Below are positions 1 to 9,588 of a stretch of 64,000 nt of DNA, piece by piece. Within the stretch, counting starts at the first letter, position 1. Each line of letters starts with the position of its first letter. Source of the stretch: Rhizobium tropici CIAT 899 (GTDB lineage Bacteria; Pseudomonadota; Alphaproteobacteria; Rhizobiales; Rhizobiaceae). The stretch is from the NCBI RefSeq assembly GCF_000330885.1, contig NC_020062.1, positions 256,374 to 320,373 of the forward strand, written 5' to 3'. The position numbers and the translations under genes were made by a program. The notes under the pieces were generated by a model. The model was not told where the DNA came from. It worked only from the letters and a program-made list of their open reading frames with translations, and made no database searches.

Positions 1-662
1 AGCAATTCCACGGGCAGAAAGCGACGATTGGCAAATGAGCTCGGTTGAAATGAGCGGTTCGCCGCAGCACCTCTTGGCCGATGCTCTATGGTCCCTTACA
101 GTAGCGAACGCGTTGAAAATTGACGATGCAAGAGACGGGAAATCCGATAGGTTGTAGACGTTTTGCGCGCGTGTATCCAATAAAAGCAGAAAGCGCTCCA
201 GCGCATCAAAGCGGGGCAATGCCCGACTTTCATCAAGCAACTAGTCTACGATAGAACCTAATCGCCAACTGGATCGCCTGGGAAGGGCGCTCGGTAATTG
301 GGGGGCTGAATGCAGGGCATAAAATGGCATGAAACAACCCACTTAGACTTGAATAGAATAGCTGACAGAGAATGCGGAGCCTTGGGGACCGAATTCCTTC
401 AGTAAAACGAGTAGTAGCAATCGAAGCAAGCAGCGCTGTTTAGACGTTAAAGGAATAAGCCCTCTGACATGCCTAAATCTATCTGCGAACCTCTCGTTGC
501 GATGTAGGCGCCTATATGCGCTTCACCCATCCCTCCGCGATCAAAACTACCACTAAAGCCATCGTAGTGTCATGCTTCGGATACTGGGCACAAGAAAAGT
601 GCCAACAGTTAACGTGACGGCCAGCGATACCGTCAATCGCAAAGGATGAGATTGGAACTGGC
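1..662. other. Long non-coding stretch at window start
   Basis: I recognise no gene here. One frame is open from base 2 to a TAG at 155-157 (about 51 codons, running in from outside the window) and could be the 3' end of a truncated gene, but its translation matches no family I know. The rest is broken in all six frames. The stretch includes the upstream region of the AraC-type gene that starts at 663. Confidence 0.4.
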
Positions 663-1619
663 ATGCAGACGTTGAAAGGTTCGAGCTTTGACGAGATGGT
701 CGCAGCCTTGACACAGGGCTACGGTTCATTTGATGGATGGCGTCTCGGCCGGGACGAGCCGCTAGATTGGCAGGTTAATTTTTGGGCCAATGAGAGATTG
801 TCATTGGTAACCAATCGGGATAACGGCGGCTGGTGTGCTCGGACTGCTTCGGAGACACCAGAGACGCTCTCATTGGTATTGACTCGTTCGGGTGCGATCA
901 CCGTTTCCGGACTTTCCCGAGAAGTGGTTGGAACGCCGGGCAAACTTTTGCTTATCAACAATCATGAGCCGGACATTATCTCCGTTGCGCCAGGCTATCA
1001 TTTATCCGAAAGTTTGCAATTGAGTTGGGCAGCAATTGCGCAAGCGTATGCTGCGGCCTTTGAGGCGCCGCTGGTGGGTCGTCTTGATATAGGGCAAGCG
1101 CTTGACCTGCAGGAAAAGCCAACAAATCTACTCAACATGTTATGGCAAACGATCTATTTCGGTGTCAAGGACGGAGGGCCACTTCTGCAGTGCCCGATTG
1201 CGTTGTCGAATCTGACAGAAGCAATGGCCGACCTGATTATCCGTGCAGTCCCTCATGCGCATTCTCATCTTTTGCAAAAGAAAATCCATCTTATATCCCC
1301 AAGGCATGTTCGTCGCGCAATCGATTTCATGCAGATGAATATCAGTAAGCCGTTGTTAATAAGGGAAGTGGCGGAGGCTGCCGAAGTATCCGTTCGAGCA
1401 TTGGAAATCGGGTTCAGGACATTCAAGGGCCGTTCACCGTCAGAGTTTCTGCGTGAAATGCGGCTTATGTCGGTCAGAAATGATCTCTTGGATTCCGGAA
1501 ACAACGAACCCCTGTCGAAGCTATGCTTGAAATGGGGCTTCTTCCATTTCGGTCGCTTCTCCGCAACCTACCAGGCAGCATTTGGAGAGAAGCCGTCCGA
1601 AACAAGACGGCGGCGATAA
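663..1619 (+). CDS. AraC-family transcriptional regulator
   Basis: This 318-residue protein has the usual AraC layout. An N-terminal sensor-like region (about residues 1-190) resembles the AraC-binding-like domain found in many rhizobial regulators. A C-terminal double helix-turn-helix domain (about 210-318) contains the motif GFRTFKGRSPSEFLREMRL and then WGFFHFGRFSATYQAAFGE, the classic second HTH signature. It therefore probably binds DNA and responds to a small ligand. The gene stands alone, with an upstream non-coding region of about 660 bases and the chemotaxis pair downstream. Its C-terminus resembles that of the second AraC protein at 13033-13932, which ends the polyamine island, so both may answer to related effectors. 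The target is not evident from context. Confidence 0.85.
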   Translation: MQTLKGSSFDEMVAALTQGYGSFDGWRLGRDEPLDWQVNFWANERLSLVTNRDNGGWCARTASETPETLSLVLTRSGAITVSGLSREVVGTPGKLLLINNHEPDIISVAPGYHLSESLQLSWAAIAQAYAAAFEAPLVGRLDIGQALDLQEKPTNLLNMLWQTIYFGVKDGGPLLQCPIALSNLTEAMADLIIRAVPHAHSHLLQKKIHLISPRHVRRAIDFMQMNISKPLLIREVAEAAEVSVRALEIGFRTFKGRSPSEFLREMRLMSVRNDLLDSGNNEPLSKLCLKWGFFHFGRFSATYQAAFGEKPSETRRRR

Positions 1620-2113
1620 GACAGCTATACCTGGTGTGCATCCGAAACTTCGAGCGCAAACCCGTCTATATTGGCTGCTGCTTTTGCTCTGCCACCCTTT
1701 CCTCGTCCATGCCGCGCAAAAACATCGTTGCACGCGCATGAAATCGCTGGTTCGTCTTTGTAATTTCGAGGGTGACAGCGCTAGAGGAAATCATCTGTTT
1801 CCTTGTAATTGCCTGGCGCCCGCTTCGACCCCCTACCTTCGATAAACATGAGAAGGCAACGTTAGGCCAGTTTCTGAACTCTCTATCCAAAATACGCATG
1901 TAAGTACGAGCTTCTCGATCTAAAAAGTTTTTATTAACCAACTATTATAAAGTATAATATCGAATGAGAACTGTACTTATCGAATATAAGTATATTTTAT
2001 GATTTAAATGATTTGAATCGTTTCGGAAAATGCCAATTAACGGATTCACCATCTACATCCTTACGTGAATCAACATTTCGTTGCGCTCGCTAGCGCAAGA
2101 GAGGTTGCCGTCT
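1620..2113. other. AT-rich intergenic region upstream of the chemotaxis gene
   Basis: There is no gene here. Bases about 1915-2040 are much richer in A+T than the surroundings and hold a perfect TATAAT (1953-1958), two direct copies of TATCGAAT, and an inverted repeat, described separately. The region probably carries the promoter of the chemoreceptor operon. The stretch 1620-1900 is empty of recognisable signals. Confidence 0.5.
1953..1992 (+). promoter_or_regulatory. Candidate promoter/operator of the chemoreceptor operon
   Basis: TATAAT at 1953-1958 is a perfect -10 hexamer, but no good -35 box lies 16-18 bases upstream. TATCGAAT occurs twice in direct orientation at 1958-1965 and 1978-1985, a 20-base (two-turn) period. 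TACTTAT (1974-1980) and ATAAGTA (1986-1992) form an inverted repeat. The combination suggests a protein-binding site. A-T richness alone could produce some of these matches. Confidence 0.35.
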
Positions 2114-4132
2114 ATGCTCGCGAATACATTGAAATCTCTAAAGATCGGCAGGAAATTGCTGATATTAACTCTCGTGACGGTCGCGATCGGCACGGGCGTC
2201 GGTATCTATGAAGCCGACAAATTGCGATTGATCGACAACACATACACCGCACTGGTCGATAGCGACGTCGAGGGATCGATAAAACTGGCCGAGATCACTG
2301 GCAATTCGGACGCGATTGGTCGTGTTCTGTATCGCATGATCGCAGAGACGGATCCGGCCGACATGCAGAAATCCGTCGAAGAGTTAACGCAGGTTTTTGA
2401 CGAAACGACCAAGTTCATCGACCAGGCGGCAAGCCATTATCCCCGGCGAAGGGACGACTTTGCAAAATTGGCAACTGATCTCGCGGCCCTGCGGGCCTTG
2501 GCGGGGCCGATCCAGAAGGTAGCCTTGGTCAAAGACAAGACAACAGCCTTCCAGCTTACCAAGGACACATTCAGGCCCGCGCGTCGGAAATTCGATGCTG
2601 ATTCCAACACGCTTTACGATTGGGCGAGGTCGGAGCTGAAGCGGAAGGACGATGCGGCGAGGGTCGTCACCCGCACGACGATTGTGACCACCTATGCTGT
2701 TCTCGGTGCGGGTGCCTTGTTTGCGCTTTTGCTCAGCGTCTACGTGACCAGCACGCAAATTGTGCGACCGCTGAATGGTCTGACTGAGACGATGACCGTG
2801 CTGGCCGATGGCAATCTCGCGGTCGATGTTCCCGGTTCCGAGCGCGGCGATGAACTGGGCGCGATGGCACGTGCTGTCGAGGTGTTCAAGCAGAACGGCA
2901 TCAAGGTGCGGGAGATGAATGCGCAAGAAGCGGCATTGCAGGCCAAGAGTGCCGATCTGCAGTCGAGCATCGGCGACGTGGTCTCGGCCGCTGTTGCCGG
3001 TGACTTCACGCAGCGTATCACCAAGCGTTACGACAATGCCGATCTCGATCGTTTTGCTGCAAGCGTCAATGAGCTTGTGACATCCGTCGATCTTGGTGTC
3101 GCTGAAACGCGCCGCGTTGTTTCGGCACTCGCCGATGGTGATCTGACGCAGAACATGCGCGGTGAATTTCAGGGCGCTTTCGGCGAGCTGAAGCATAATG
3201 TCAACACCACCATGTCGAATCTCCGCTCCGTACTCGGTGAGGTTCGTTCGGCGATCGACACGATCAATGGCGGCGCAGGCGAAATGCGTAGGGCTTCTGG
3301 CGATCTATCGAAGCGGACGGAGCAGCAGGCCGCCGCGCTGGAGGAGACTTCTTCTGCTCTCGAGGAGATTACCGTTGCTGTGAAAAGCTCCACGGAGCGG
3401 GCAACCGAAGCCAGTCTCATGGTTGACGAAGCGCGCAGGAGCACTGAGCAGTCGAGTGACGTTGTCAAAGATGCAGTTGCTGCAATGGGGCGCATCGAGC
3501 AAGCATCAGGTGAAATCAGCCAGATCATCAATGTTATCGATGAGATCGCCTTCCAGACAAACCTTCTCGCTCTCAATGCCGGCGTGGAAGCGGCCCGTGC
3601 TGGCGACGCGGGCAAAGGCTTTGCCGTCGTCGCCCAGGAAGTGCGTGAGCTTGCACAGCGCTCCGCGACGGCCGCCAAGGATATCAAGACACTGATCAAC
3701 AGATCTGGTGGCGAGGTGAATACGGGTGTCAAATTGGTCACGGCAACCGGCGAGGCTCTCGGTCTGATCCAGGGCCATGTCATCAAGGTCAATGAGCACG
3801 TACATTCGATCGCCACGGCCACGCGCGAGCAATCGACCGGATTGTCCGAAGTCAGCACCGCAGTGAGCCAGATGGACCAGACGACACAACAGAATGCGGC
3901 GATGGTGGAGGAATCCACGGCTGCCACCAACCGGCTTGCTGACGAGGCGGCCAATTTGGCTCAGCTCATCGCTCGCTTTAACCTCGGCGGCCAGGTCTCC
4001 GCACCTCGTGCTGCGCAGCAAGACAGCAAACCCGTTGCTTCGCCTGCTCGCGCTCTGACCCAGAAACTCGCTGGAGCATTCGGCGGGCGTGGCGCAGCCG
4101 CTGCCGCGGCTAAGGAATGGGGGGAGTTCTGA
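2114..4132 (+). CDS. Methyl-accepting chemotaxis protein
   Basis: This is a transmembrane chemoreceptor of 672 residues. It has a first membrane segment near residues 12-30, a periplasmic helical region of about 165 residues, a second membrane segment (about 198-222), one or two HAMP modules, and a long cytoplasmic signalling coiled coil. The signalling tip contains VIDEIAFQTNLLALNAGVEA, the CheA/CheW-binding hairpin. The last five residues are EWGEF, which fits the aromatic-x-x-aromatic pentapeptide that tethers CheR/CheB in Tar and Tsr. An in-frame ATG at 2081 also exists. I prefer 2114 because it has a GAGAGG ribosome-binding site about 10 bases upstream and places the first membrane helix at the usual distance. 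It is followed immediately by a CheW gene. The ligand is unknown. Confidence 0.93.
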   Translation: MLANTLKSLKIGRKLLILTLVTVAIGTGVGIYEADKLRLIDNTYTALVDSDVEGSIKLAEITGNSDAIGRVLYRMIAETDPADMQKSVEELTQVFDETTKFIDQAASHYPRRRDDFAKLATDLAALRALAGPIQKVALVKDKTTAFQLTKDTFRPARRKFDADSNTLYDWARSELKRKDDAARVVTRTTIVTTYAVLGAGALFALLLSVYVTSTQIVRPLNGLTETMTVLADGNLAVDVPGSERGDELGAMARAVEVFKQNGIKVREMNAQEAALQAKSADLQSSIGDVVSAAVAGDFTQRITKRYDNADLDRFAASVNELVTSVDLGVAETRRVVSALADGDLTQNMRGEFQGAFGELKHNVNTTMSNLRSVLGEVRSAIDTINGGAGEMRRASGDLSKRTEQQAAALEETSSALEEITVAVKSSTERATEASLMVDEARRSTEQSSDVVKDAVAAMGRIEQASGEISQIINVIDEIAFQTNLLALNAGVEAARAGDAGKGFAVVAQEVRELAQRSATAAKDIKTLINRSGGEVNTGVKLVTATGEALGLIQGHVIKVNEHVHSIATATREQSTGLSEVSTAVSQMDQTTQQNAAMVEESTAATNRLADEAANLAQLIARFNLGGQVSAPRAAQQDSKPVASPARALTQKLAGAFGGRGAAAAAAKEWGEF

Positions 4133-4596
4133 TGGAGGCCGTGTTCGATGGCGCGACGCTTGAGATCATAGCTTTCCATCTCGGCGAGCAGCAATTCTGT
4201 ATCCGGACGACTGCCATCCGGGAAATCAGGGGATGGGCGGCGGCGACGCCGCTGCCCCACGCGCCGCGTGATGTTCTTGGTGTGATGAATCTGCGCGGTT
4301 CCGTGATCCCGGTTATCGACCTTGCGGCAAAGCTTGGGATTCGCAGCGCAACCCATACCGATCGCGGTGCCATCGTTGTGGCGGAAATTGGTGATAACAT
4401 TATCGGCCTGGTGGTCGATCGGGTTTCCGATATCCTATCGGTCGCCAATGACCGGATCCAGCCAGTGCCCGACCTCGGCAGGACATTTGATCCAGCTTTT
4501 TCCCACGGGATCATTCCCCTTGAGCACGGCATGGTCTGCTTCCTCAATATCGACCACATGTTCGCCAATCTTGAAGGAGCGTCCAAGCCTGCTTAA
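4132..4596 (+). CDS. cheW: Chemotaxis coupling protein CheW
   Basis: This 154-residue protein is a single CheW domain, the SH3-like adaptor that links chemoreceptors to the CheA kinase. Typical CheW features are the EIIAFHLGEQQFCI first strand, VLGVMNLRGSVIPVIDL in the middle and a final hydrophobic strand ending with NIDHMF. The start chosen at 4132 overlaps the receptor stop as TGATG and has a GGGGGGAG purine tract just upstream, indicating translational coupling. An in-frame ATG at 4117 would extend the protein by five residues. No CheA, CheR, CheB or CheY is nearby, so this pair presumably plugs into a chemotaxis system encoded elsewhere. Confidence 0.95.
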   Translation: MEAVFDGATLEIIAFHLGEQQFCIRTTAIREIRGWAAATPLPHAPRDVLGVMNLRGSVIPVIDLAAKLGIRSATHTDRGAIVVAEIGDNIIGLVVDRVSDILSVANDRIQPVPDLGRTFDPAFSHGIIPLEHGMVCFLNIDHMFANLEGASKPA

Positions 4597-4854
4597 GGGC
4601 CGGTGTTAACGCTCAGGTCGGCGGGGGTGCCGATGAGCCGTTCATGAGCAAAGTCGGCACGTTGTTGCCGATCGCGCCGCCTTCCGTCTCACAGCATTCG
4701 CAAAAAGTTCGGGCCTTCGGTAAAACGTTTTTGCGTGAACCATAAGGATAATGTTCATTATTTAGGCAACCTCGCCGTGCGCGGTGGCTAGAGCGGCACC
4801 GTGTTTAATGCTCGATTGTGACATATCTTGGCATTAAGGACGTGGAGAATTGCT

Positions 4855-6255
4855 ATGGTTGAACCAGCACTTTCGCAACCGGAGACCGATGCTCCCCGTA
4901 ACGAGCGTTTTCATCTGATTCAGGCCGCCCCGACAGCGGGGAGTATCGGTGCCGAAGCTCGCGAGCTCATCAAGTCTTCTGAAGATATCTTCGTCTTTGA
5001 CCAGAGCGGCAGAAAATTGATCGACGGACCCGCGGGCATGTGGTGCATCAACGTTGGGCATCGCAACCAGGCCCTGGCGGACGCAATGCACGAACAGGCG
5101 ATGTCGCTGACATACTCCACGCCATGGTATACGAGTAATGCGCCAGCGGAGAAGCTTGCGCAGATGCTTGCGGCGCGGGCGCCGGGCGATCTCAATCATG
5201 TGTTTCTTACAACAGGCGGTTCGTCCGCGGTCGAAACTGCGATACGGCTCGTGCAGTTCTACAACAATGTACGTGGTCTGCCGCAAAAGAAGTTACTGGT
5301 GTCCCGCCAAGGAAGCTACCATGGGTCGACCTACCTAACCGCATCGCTGAACGGTCGCCCCCGGGATCACGACTGGATGGATGGCGCAAGCGATCTCGTG
5401 AGAAAACTGACCTGCCCTAACCCTTTCCATCGGCCTGCCAACCTGTCAGTGGAGGCCTTTGAAGATTTCCTCGTCGATGAATTTCGCTCGCTCATCGAGC
5501 ATGAAGGTGCTGACCGGATCGCGGCCTTTGTTGCCGAACCGATTCAGGCAAGCGGTGGAGTCTTGATGTCGCCGCCGAACTATCTCAGCCGTATGCGTGC
5601 ACTCTGCGCAGAGAATGACATCCTCTTTATCGCGGACGAGGTTGTAACAGCGTTCGGACGGCTCGGCCATATTTTTGCGTCGGAGGATGCGTTCGGGATC
5701 CGGCCGGATATGATAACCTTCGCAAAGGGTGTCACCTCAGGATATTTTCCCCTGGGTGGCGTCATGGTGTCGGAGCGTTTGTTCACCGAACTTCGCCGCT
5801 CAAACCATCCTAACGCCAATTTCGTGCATGGTCTGACCTATTCCAGCCACCCCATCGGCTGCGCGGTCGCAATCCGCAATATCGAACTGCTGGAAGACGG
5901 CCTCCTCGAGCATGCGCGTGAAATCGGCCCCTATTTTCAGGAGCAGTTGCGAACGCTGGAGGAACTTCCGCTCGTGGGCGAGGTCCGTGGCGCCGGCCTT
6001 ATGGCGGGCATCGAATGTGTTGCCGATGCCAAAGCCGAGAATCCTCTCGATCTCGATTTGACTGTCGGTAAGCGGATCGACTTTCATTGCCAGGAGAATG
6101 GGCTTCTCGTCCGGCCCCTCATCAACATGTGCGTCATGTCGCCGCCGCTCACCATTAGCCGCTCGCAAATCGACATGATGACCGATGCGCTTCGCAAAGG
6201 GATTGAAGCCACGGCACGAGACCTGATCGGCGAGGGGCTTTGGCGGCCGGCATGA
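4855..6255 (+). CDS. Class III PLP-dependent aminotransferase (polyamine-type)
   Basis: This 466-residue fold-type I aminotransferase belongs to the omega/class III group. The PLP-binding lysine is K291 in FAKGVTSGYFPLGG, the ring-nitrogen aspartate is D261 in FIADEVVTAFGR, and the phosphate-binding turn is TTGGSSAVETAI (about 119-130). The family transfers an amino group from diamines or omega-amino acids to pyruvate or 2-oxoglutarate. With a PotABCD-type importer, an acetylpolyamine deacetylase and an aldehyde dehydrogenase downstream on the same strand, the likely substrate is putrescine or a related diamine, as for SpuC of Pseudomonas. That assignment is from context. The ATG at 4855 has a GGAG nine bases upstream; an upstream in-frame TTG at 4828 is less likely. 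Confidence 0.88.
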   Translation: MVEPALSQPETDAPRNERFHLIQAAPTAGSIGAEARELIKSSEDIFVFDQSGRKLIDGPAGMWCINVGHRNQALADAMHEQAMSLTYSTPWYTSNAPAEKLAQMLAARAPGDLNHVFLTTGGSSAVETAIRLVQFYNNVRGLPQKKLLVSRQGSYHGSTYLTASLNGRPRDHDWMDGASDLVRKLTCPNPFHRPANLSVEAFEDFLVDEFRSLIEHEGADRIAAFVAEPIQASGGVLMSPPNYLSRMRALCAENDILFIADEVVTAFGRLGHIFASEDAFGIRPDMITFAKGVTSGYFPLGGVMVSERLFTELRRSNHPNANFVHGLTYSSHPIGCAVAIRNIELLEDGLLEHAREIGPYFQEQLRTLEELPLVGEVRGAGLMAGIECVADAKAENPLDLDLTVGKRIDFHCQENGLLVRPLINMCVMSPPLTISRSQIDMMTDALRKGIEATARDLIGEGLWRPA

Positions 6256-6412
6256 CCCGTTAACTGCCTCCCTTTTAAGCAGAGGGGATGGCTAGACGAG
6301 AGGCAAGCAGCCTGCACAATCTTGAAGCCGCAACAGAGCATTCTCGGAAACTCTGCAGCTTTCGAAATGGCGGAATCCCGGATTATAGCGCCGGAAAACT
6401 AGCGAGGGGAAA

Positions 6413-7441
6413 ATGAGATTCACCGTCACATCCGCCGCATTCATTCTTGGCCTGAGCGCCACCGCCGCCCTGGCGGAAGGCAATCTCAACATCTATAACT
6501 GGGGCGAATACACTAGCCCCGAACTGATTGAAAAATTCTCAAAGACATACAACGTCCATGTGACGTTGACGGACTTCGATTCCAACGATACGGCACTTGC
6601 AAAAGTGCGCCAGGGCGCCTCCGGATTCGATATCGTCGTTCCGTCGCAAAGCTTCATCCCGACCTATATTCAGGAAGGGTTGCTAGCTGAAACAAATCCG
6701 GGGCGGATGGAAAATGCCAAGAACCTCGAAGAGAGGTGGCGGGACCCGGCGTTCGACCCCGGCCGAAAATATTCCGTGCCGTGGCTCTGGTATACGAGCG
6801 GCATAAGCGTCAATACCTCCGTCTTCAAAGGCGACATAAATACCTGGAAGGTGATTCTGGATCCGCCAGGCGAATTGAAAGGGAAGATCAATATCGTTCC
6901 CGAGATGAACGACATCATGTTCGCTGCGATCAAGTTCGAAGGCGGGACATGGTGCACAGGCGACAAGGCTTTGCTCACCAAGGTTCGTGACCGCCTCATC
7001 GAAGCCAAGAAGAGCTGGCTGTCAATCGATTATGCCGGCATACAAAGAATGGCCACCGGGGATGTCTCGGCCTCTCTCGACTGGAGTGGTTCCGCGCTGA
7101 AGCGGCGTACCGAAAACCACAGTATTGCTTATGGCCTTCCGAGAGAAGGCTTCACCTATGGCTCAGACAATGTGGTGGTTCTGAAGGACGCTCCAAATCT
7201 GGAAAACGCCAAGCTTTTTCAAAATTTTATCATGGCGCCCGAGAACGCAGCATTGAATTCGGTCTATGCCAAATATGGAGCGGCAATCATCGGCGCTGAG
7301 AAATACTACTCGGACGAGATGAAGGGTGCGCCGGAACTCGTCATTCCACCAGACATGGAATCAAAGGGTGAGCTTTTGACACTTTGCGATCCCAAGATCA
7401 CGCAGCTTTACAGCCGCATCTGGCAGGACGTCCAGAAGTAA
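6413..7441 (+). CDS. potD: Spermidine/putrescine ABC transporter substrate-binding protein
   Basis: This 342-residue periplasmic protein has a clear Sec signal peptide (positive start, hydrophobic core, cleavage near ALA-EG at about residues 22-24). The mature N-terminus LNIYNWGEYTSPELIEKF is the signature of PotD/PotF-type polyamine-binding proteins. It would capture polyamines in the periplasm and deliver them to the PotB/PotC membrane pair encoded next. The start at 6413 follows a GAGGGGAAA ribosome-binding site. It begins the transporter part of the polyamine island, 157 bases after the aminotransferase. Whether it prefers putrescine, spermidine or an acetylated polyamine cannot be told by eye; the deacetylase downstream makes acetylpolyamines a real possibility. 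Confidence 0.9.
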   Translation: MRFTVTSAAFILGLSATAALAEGNLNIYNWGEYTSPELIEKFSKTYNVHVTLTDFDSNDTALAKVRQGASGFDIVVPSQSFIPTYIQEGLLAETNPGRMENAKNLEERWRDPAFDPGRKYSVPWLWYTSGISVNTSVFKGDINTWKVILDPPGELKGKINIVPEMNDIMFAAIKFEGGTWCTGDKALLTKVRDRLIEAKKSWLSIDYAGIQRMATGDVSASLDWSGSALKRRTENHSIAYGLPREGFTYGSDNVVVLKDAPNLENAKLFQNFIMAPENAALNSVYAKYGAAIIGAEKYYSDEMKGAPELVIPPDMESKGELLTLCDPKITQLYSRIWQDVQK

Positions 7442-7551
7442 TTCAGCGGGAACGACGGCGCGCTAACGATTTCCTTCATTCGGTTCGACGTCAGCGCGCG
7501 TGTTCCACCTGCTACATCGGCCCTCGCCGCGCGATTTATGTTGAGGACAAT

Positions 7552-8664
7552 ATGACAGGTGAGATTACACCGGACGTAGCTATTCGATTGAAAAAGTTAA
7601 CCAAGACCTACGGTTCTGGGAATGGCACCGTCACCGCGGTCAAAAGTACCACGCTTGACATCTTCAAAAATGAGTTTTTCACATTGCTTGGCCCGTCGGG
7701 TTGCGGAAAGACCACTCTGCTGCGGCTGATAGGCGGATTTGAATACCCGACAACCGGCACCATTCTCCTTGATGGCCAGGACATCGCGGAAGTACCGCCG
7801 TTCCGACGTCCCATCAACACCGTCTTCCAGAACTACGCGCTTTTCCCACACATGACGGTTGCGGAGAACATCGGCTTCGGCCTGCGAATGCTCAAACGGC
7901 CCCGCGATGAAATCGCTGCCCGCGTAGATGAAATGTTGAAACTGGTGCGACTGGAAAATCTGTCCGGTCGGCGGACGGGACAAATATCGGGCGGTCAGCA
8001 GCAGCGGGTCGCGCTGGCGCGCGCGCTCGCATCAGAGCCGAAGGTTTTGCTTCTCGACGAGTCGCTCTCGGCGCTGGATTACAAACTTCGCAAGGAAATG
8101 CAGATGGAGCTCAAGTCGCTTCAGGCCGCGACGGGCATCACCTTCATTTTCGTGACGCATGATCAAGAGGAAGCTCTAACGATGTCCGATCGTGTCGCGG
8201 TGCTGTCCTCAGGTGAAATAATGCAGATCGGATCCCCGCACGAAGTCTATAATAGGCCTGCAAATCGTTTCGTTGCGAATTTTGTCGGTGAAACGAACTT
8301 CCTTCAGGGACGGGGTCTCAATCCGGACGCTCGTGGGACGATGATTGATCTTCAAGGGATCGGCGCAGTCGCCATTCCTACAAAGGATACCGTTGCCCCT
8401 GGCGCGCTGGTGCACATCGTCGTCCGGCCCGAGCATCTGCGAATTTTTCCGTTGTCACATGAGCCGGCCAGCCAACTTACCGGGTCGGTGAAGATGGTAA
8501 GTTTCTGCGGTCCGGAAACGCAGTACACCGTCGAACTGAGCAACGGCTCTGGCCTTCTGTTGGTCCGCAAGTATAACACGCCAGACGAAAATCCATCCAT
8601 TGCCATCGGGGATGACGTTTCCGTGAGGTTCACGCCGAACACGGCCCAGGTTTTGCCCGGTTGA
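7552..8664 (+). CDS. potA: Polyamine ABC transporter ATP-binding protein
   Basis: This 370-residue ATPase powers polyamine import. Walker A is GPSGCGKTT, the signature loop is [14 protein letters not shown], and the Walker B region reads LLLDESLSALD followed by YKLRKEMQ. The Ser in place of the usual Pro after the catalytic Glu is also found in E. coli PotA. A C-terminal regulatory domain of about 120 residues (TOBE type) follows, with HIVVRPEHLRIFP. The start at 7552 has GAGGAC upstream; a longer in-frame reading from 7384 overlaps the binding-protein gene and has no family similarity. The permease starts 12 bases after its stop. Confidence 0.93.
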   Translation: MTGEITPDVAIRLKKLTKTYGSGNGTVTAVKSTTLDIFKNEFFTLLGPSGCGKTTLLRLIGGFEYPTTGTILLDGQDIAEVPPFRRPINTVFQNYALFPHMTVAENIGFGLRMLKRPRDEIAARVDEMLKLVRLENLSGRRTGQISGGQQQRVALARALASEPKVLLLDESLSALDYKLRKEMQMELKSLQAATGITFIFVTHDQEEALTMSDRVAVLSSGEIMQIGSPHEVYNRPANRFVANFVGETNFLQGRGLNPDARGTMIDLQGIGAVAIPTKDTVAPGALVHIVVRPEHLRIFPLSHEPASQLTGSVKMVSFCGPETQYTVELSNGSGLLLVRKYNTPDENPSIAIGDDVSVRFTPNTAQVLPG

Positions 8665-8676
8665 GGAGACGTAGAG

Positions 8677-9588
8677 ATGGCTAGTCTTGAATCGGTACGG
8701 TCGAAAACAGATAGCCGAACGCGCTGGCTCCTGATTAGTCCTGCCATGCTGGTCGTCATTGTCGGTGCGATTGCACCGCTTCTGGTTATCGTGATTTATT
8801 CATTCCTGACTCCGGGTCCGACCGGCGGCGTGAATTTTGCACCATCCTTCGATGCCTGGACGCGCGTGCTCTTTGATCGAGATCTATTCGATGATGCACT
8901 GACGTTATCTGGGACGAACCTCGAGATCCTGTCTCGCTCACTTCTTCTATCGTTGGTGACTACTTTCGTGTGTCTGCTTGTAGGATTTCCTACAGCTTAT
9001 TTCATCGCGACTCGCAGTACACTTAACCGGGAAGTCTGGCTTCTACTTGTCACCGTTCCCTTCTGGACAAATCTCCTGATCCGCACGTTTGCCATTCAGG
9101 ATCTCATCCGGAACGAAGGGATCATCAATACCGTCCTACTCAAGGCAGGACTGATAGCTGAACCGCTCCAGATGCTGTTCACGAACTTTGCGATCTGCAT
9201 CGGCCTAATCTATGTCTATCTTCCTCTGATGATCCTGCCTGTCTACGCAAGTCTGGAACGGTTGGATCGAAACCTGCTCGAGGCGGCATCCGACCTTTAT
9301 GCTCATCCATTTAAAGTGCTTTTGGAGGTCATCGTACCGCTCGCTCGACCGGGCATTGTTGCTGGCTCCATTCTCGTATTCATCCCTGCAATTGGTACCT
9401 ATGTCACTCCGATCCTGCTGGGTGGAGGCAGAAAACTCATGATCGGCAACTACATCGAATTGCAGTTCGGCCAAGGTCGGGATTGGCCGTTTGGTTCCGC
9501 TCTTTCGTTGACCCTTATGGGCATCGTGATGGTGGCACTGCTCGTCTATATCCGGCATGGCGACACCCACGGACACGAACATGGCTAA
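8677..9588 (+). CDS. potB: Polyamine ABC transporter permease (PotB type)
   Basis: This 303-residue inner-membrane protein has about six hydrophobic segments and the binding-protein-dependent permease EAA loop, seen as LEAASDLYAHPFKVLLEVIVPLARPG (about residues 204-229). This loop contacts the PotA ATPase. A GAGGAG ribosome-binding site overlapping the potA stop supports the start at 8677. Together with the following permease it forms the heteromeric channel of the importer. Its 3' end overlaps the next gene by a few bases, which suggests coupled translation of the two channel subunits. Confidence 0.92.
   Translation: MASLESVRSKTDSRTRWLLISPAMLVVIVGAIAPLLVIVIYSFLTPGPTGGVNFAPSFDAWTRVLFDRDLFDDALTLSGTNLEILSRSLLLSLVTTFVCLLVGFPTAYFIATRSTLNREVWLLLVTVPFWTNLLIRTFAIQDLIRNEGIINTVLLKAGLIAEPLQMLFTNFAICIGLIYVYLPLMILPVYASLERLDRNLLEAASDLYAHPFKVLLEVIVPLARPGIVAGSILVFIPAIGTYVTPILLGGGRKLMIGNYIELQFGQGRDWPFGSALSLTLMGIVMVALLVYIRHGDTHGHEHG

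Noticed and set aside
4699..4735. Hairpin CGCAAAAA ... TTTTTGCG between cheW and the aminotransferase gene
   Set aside because: The arms are short and A/T-rich with a 21-base loop, so it would not be a stable terminator.
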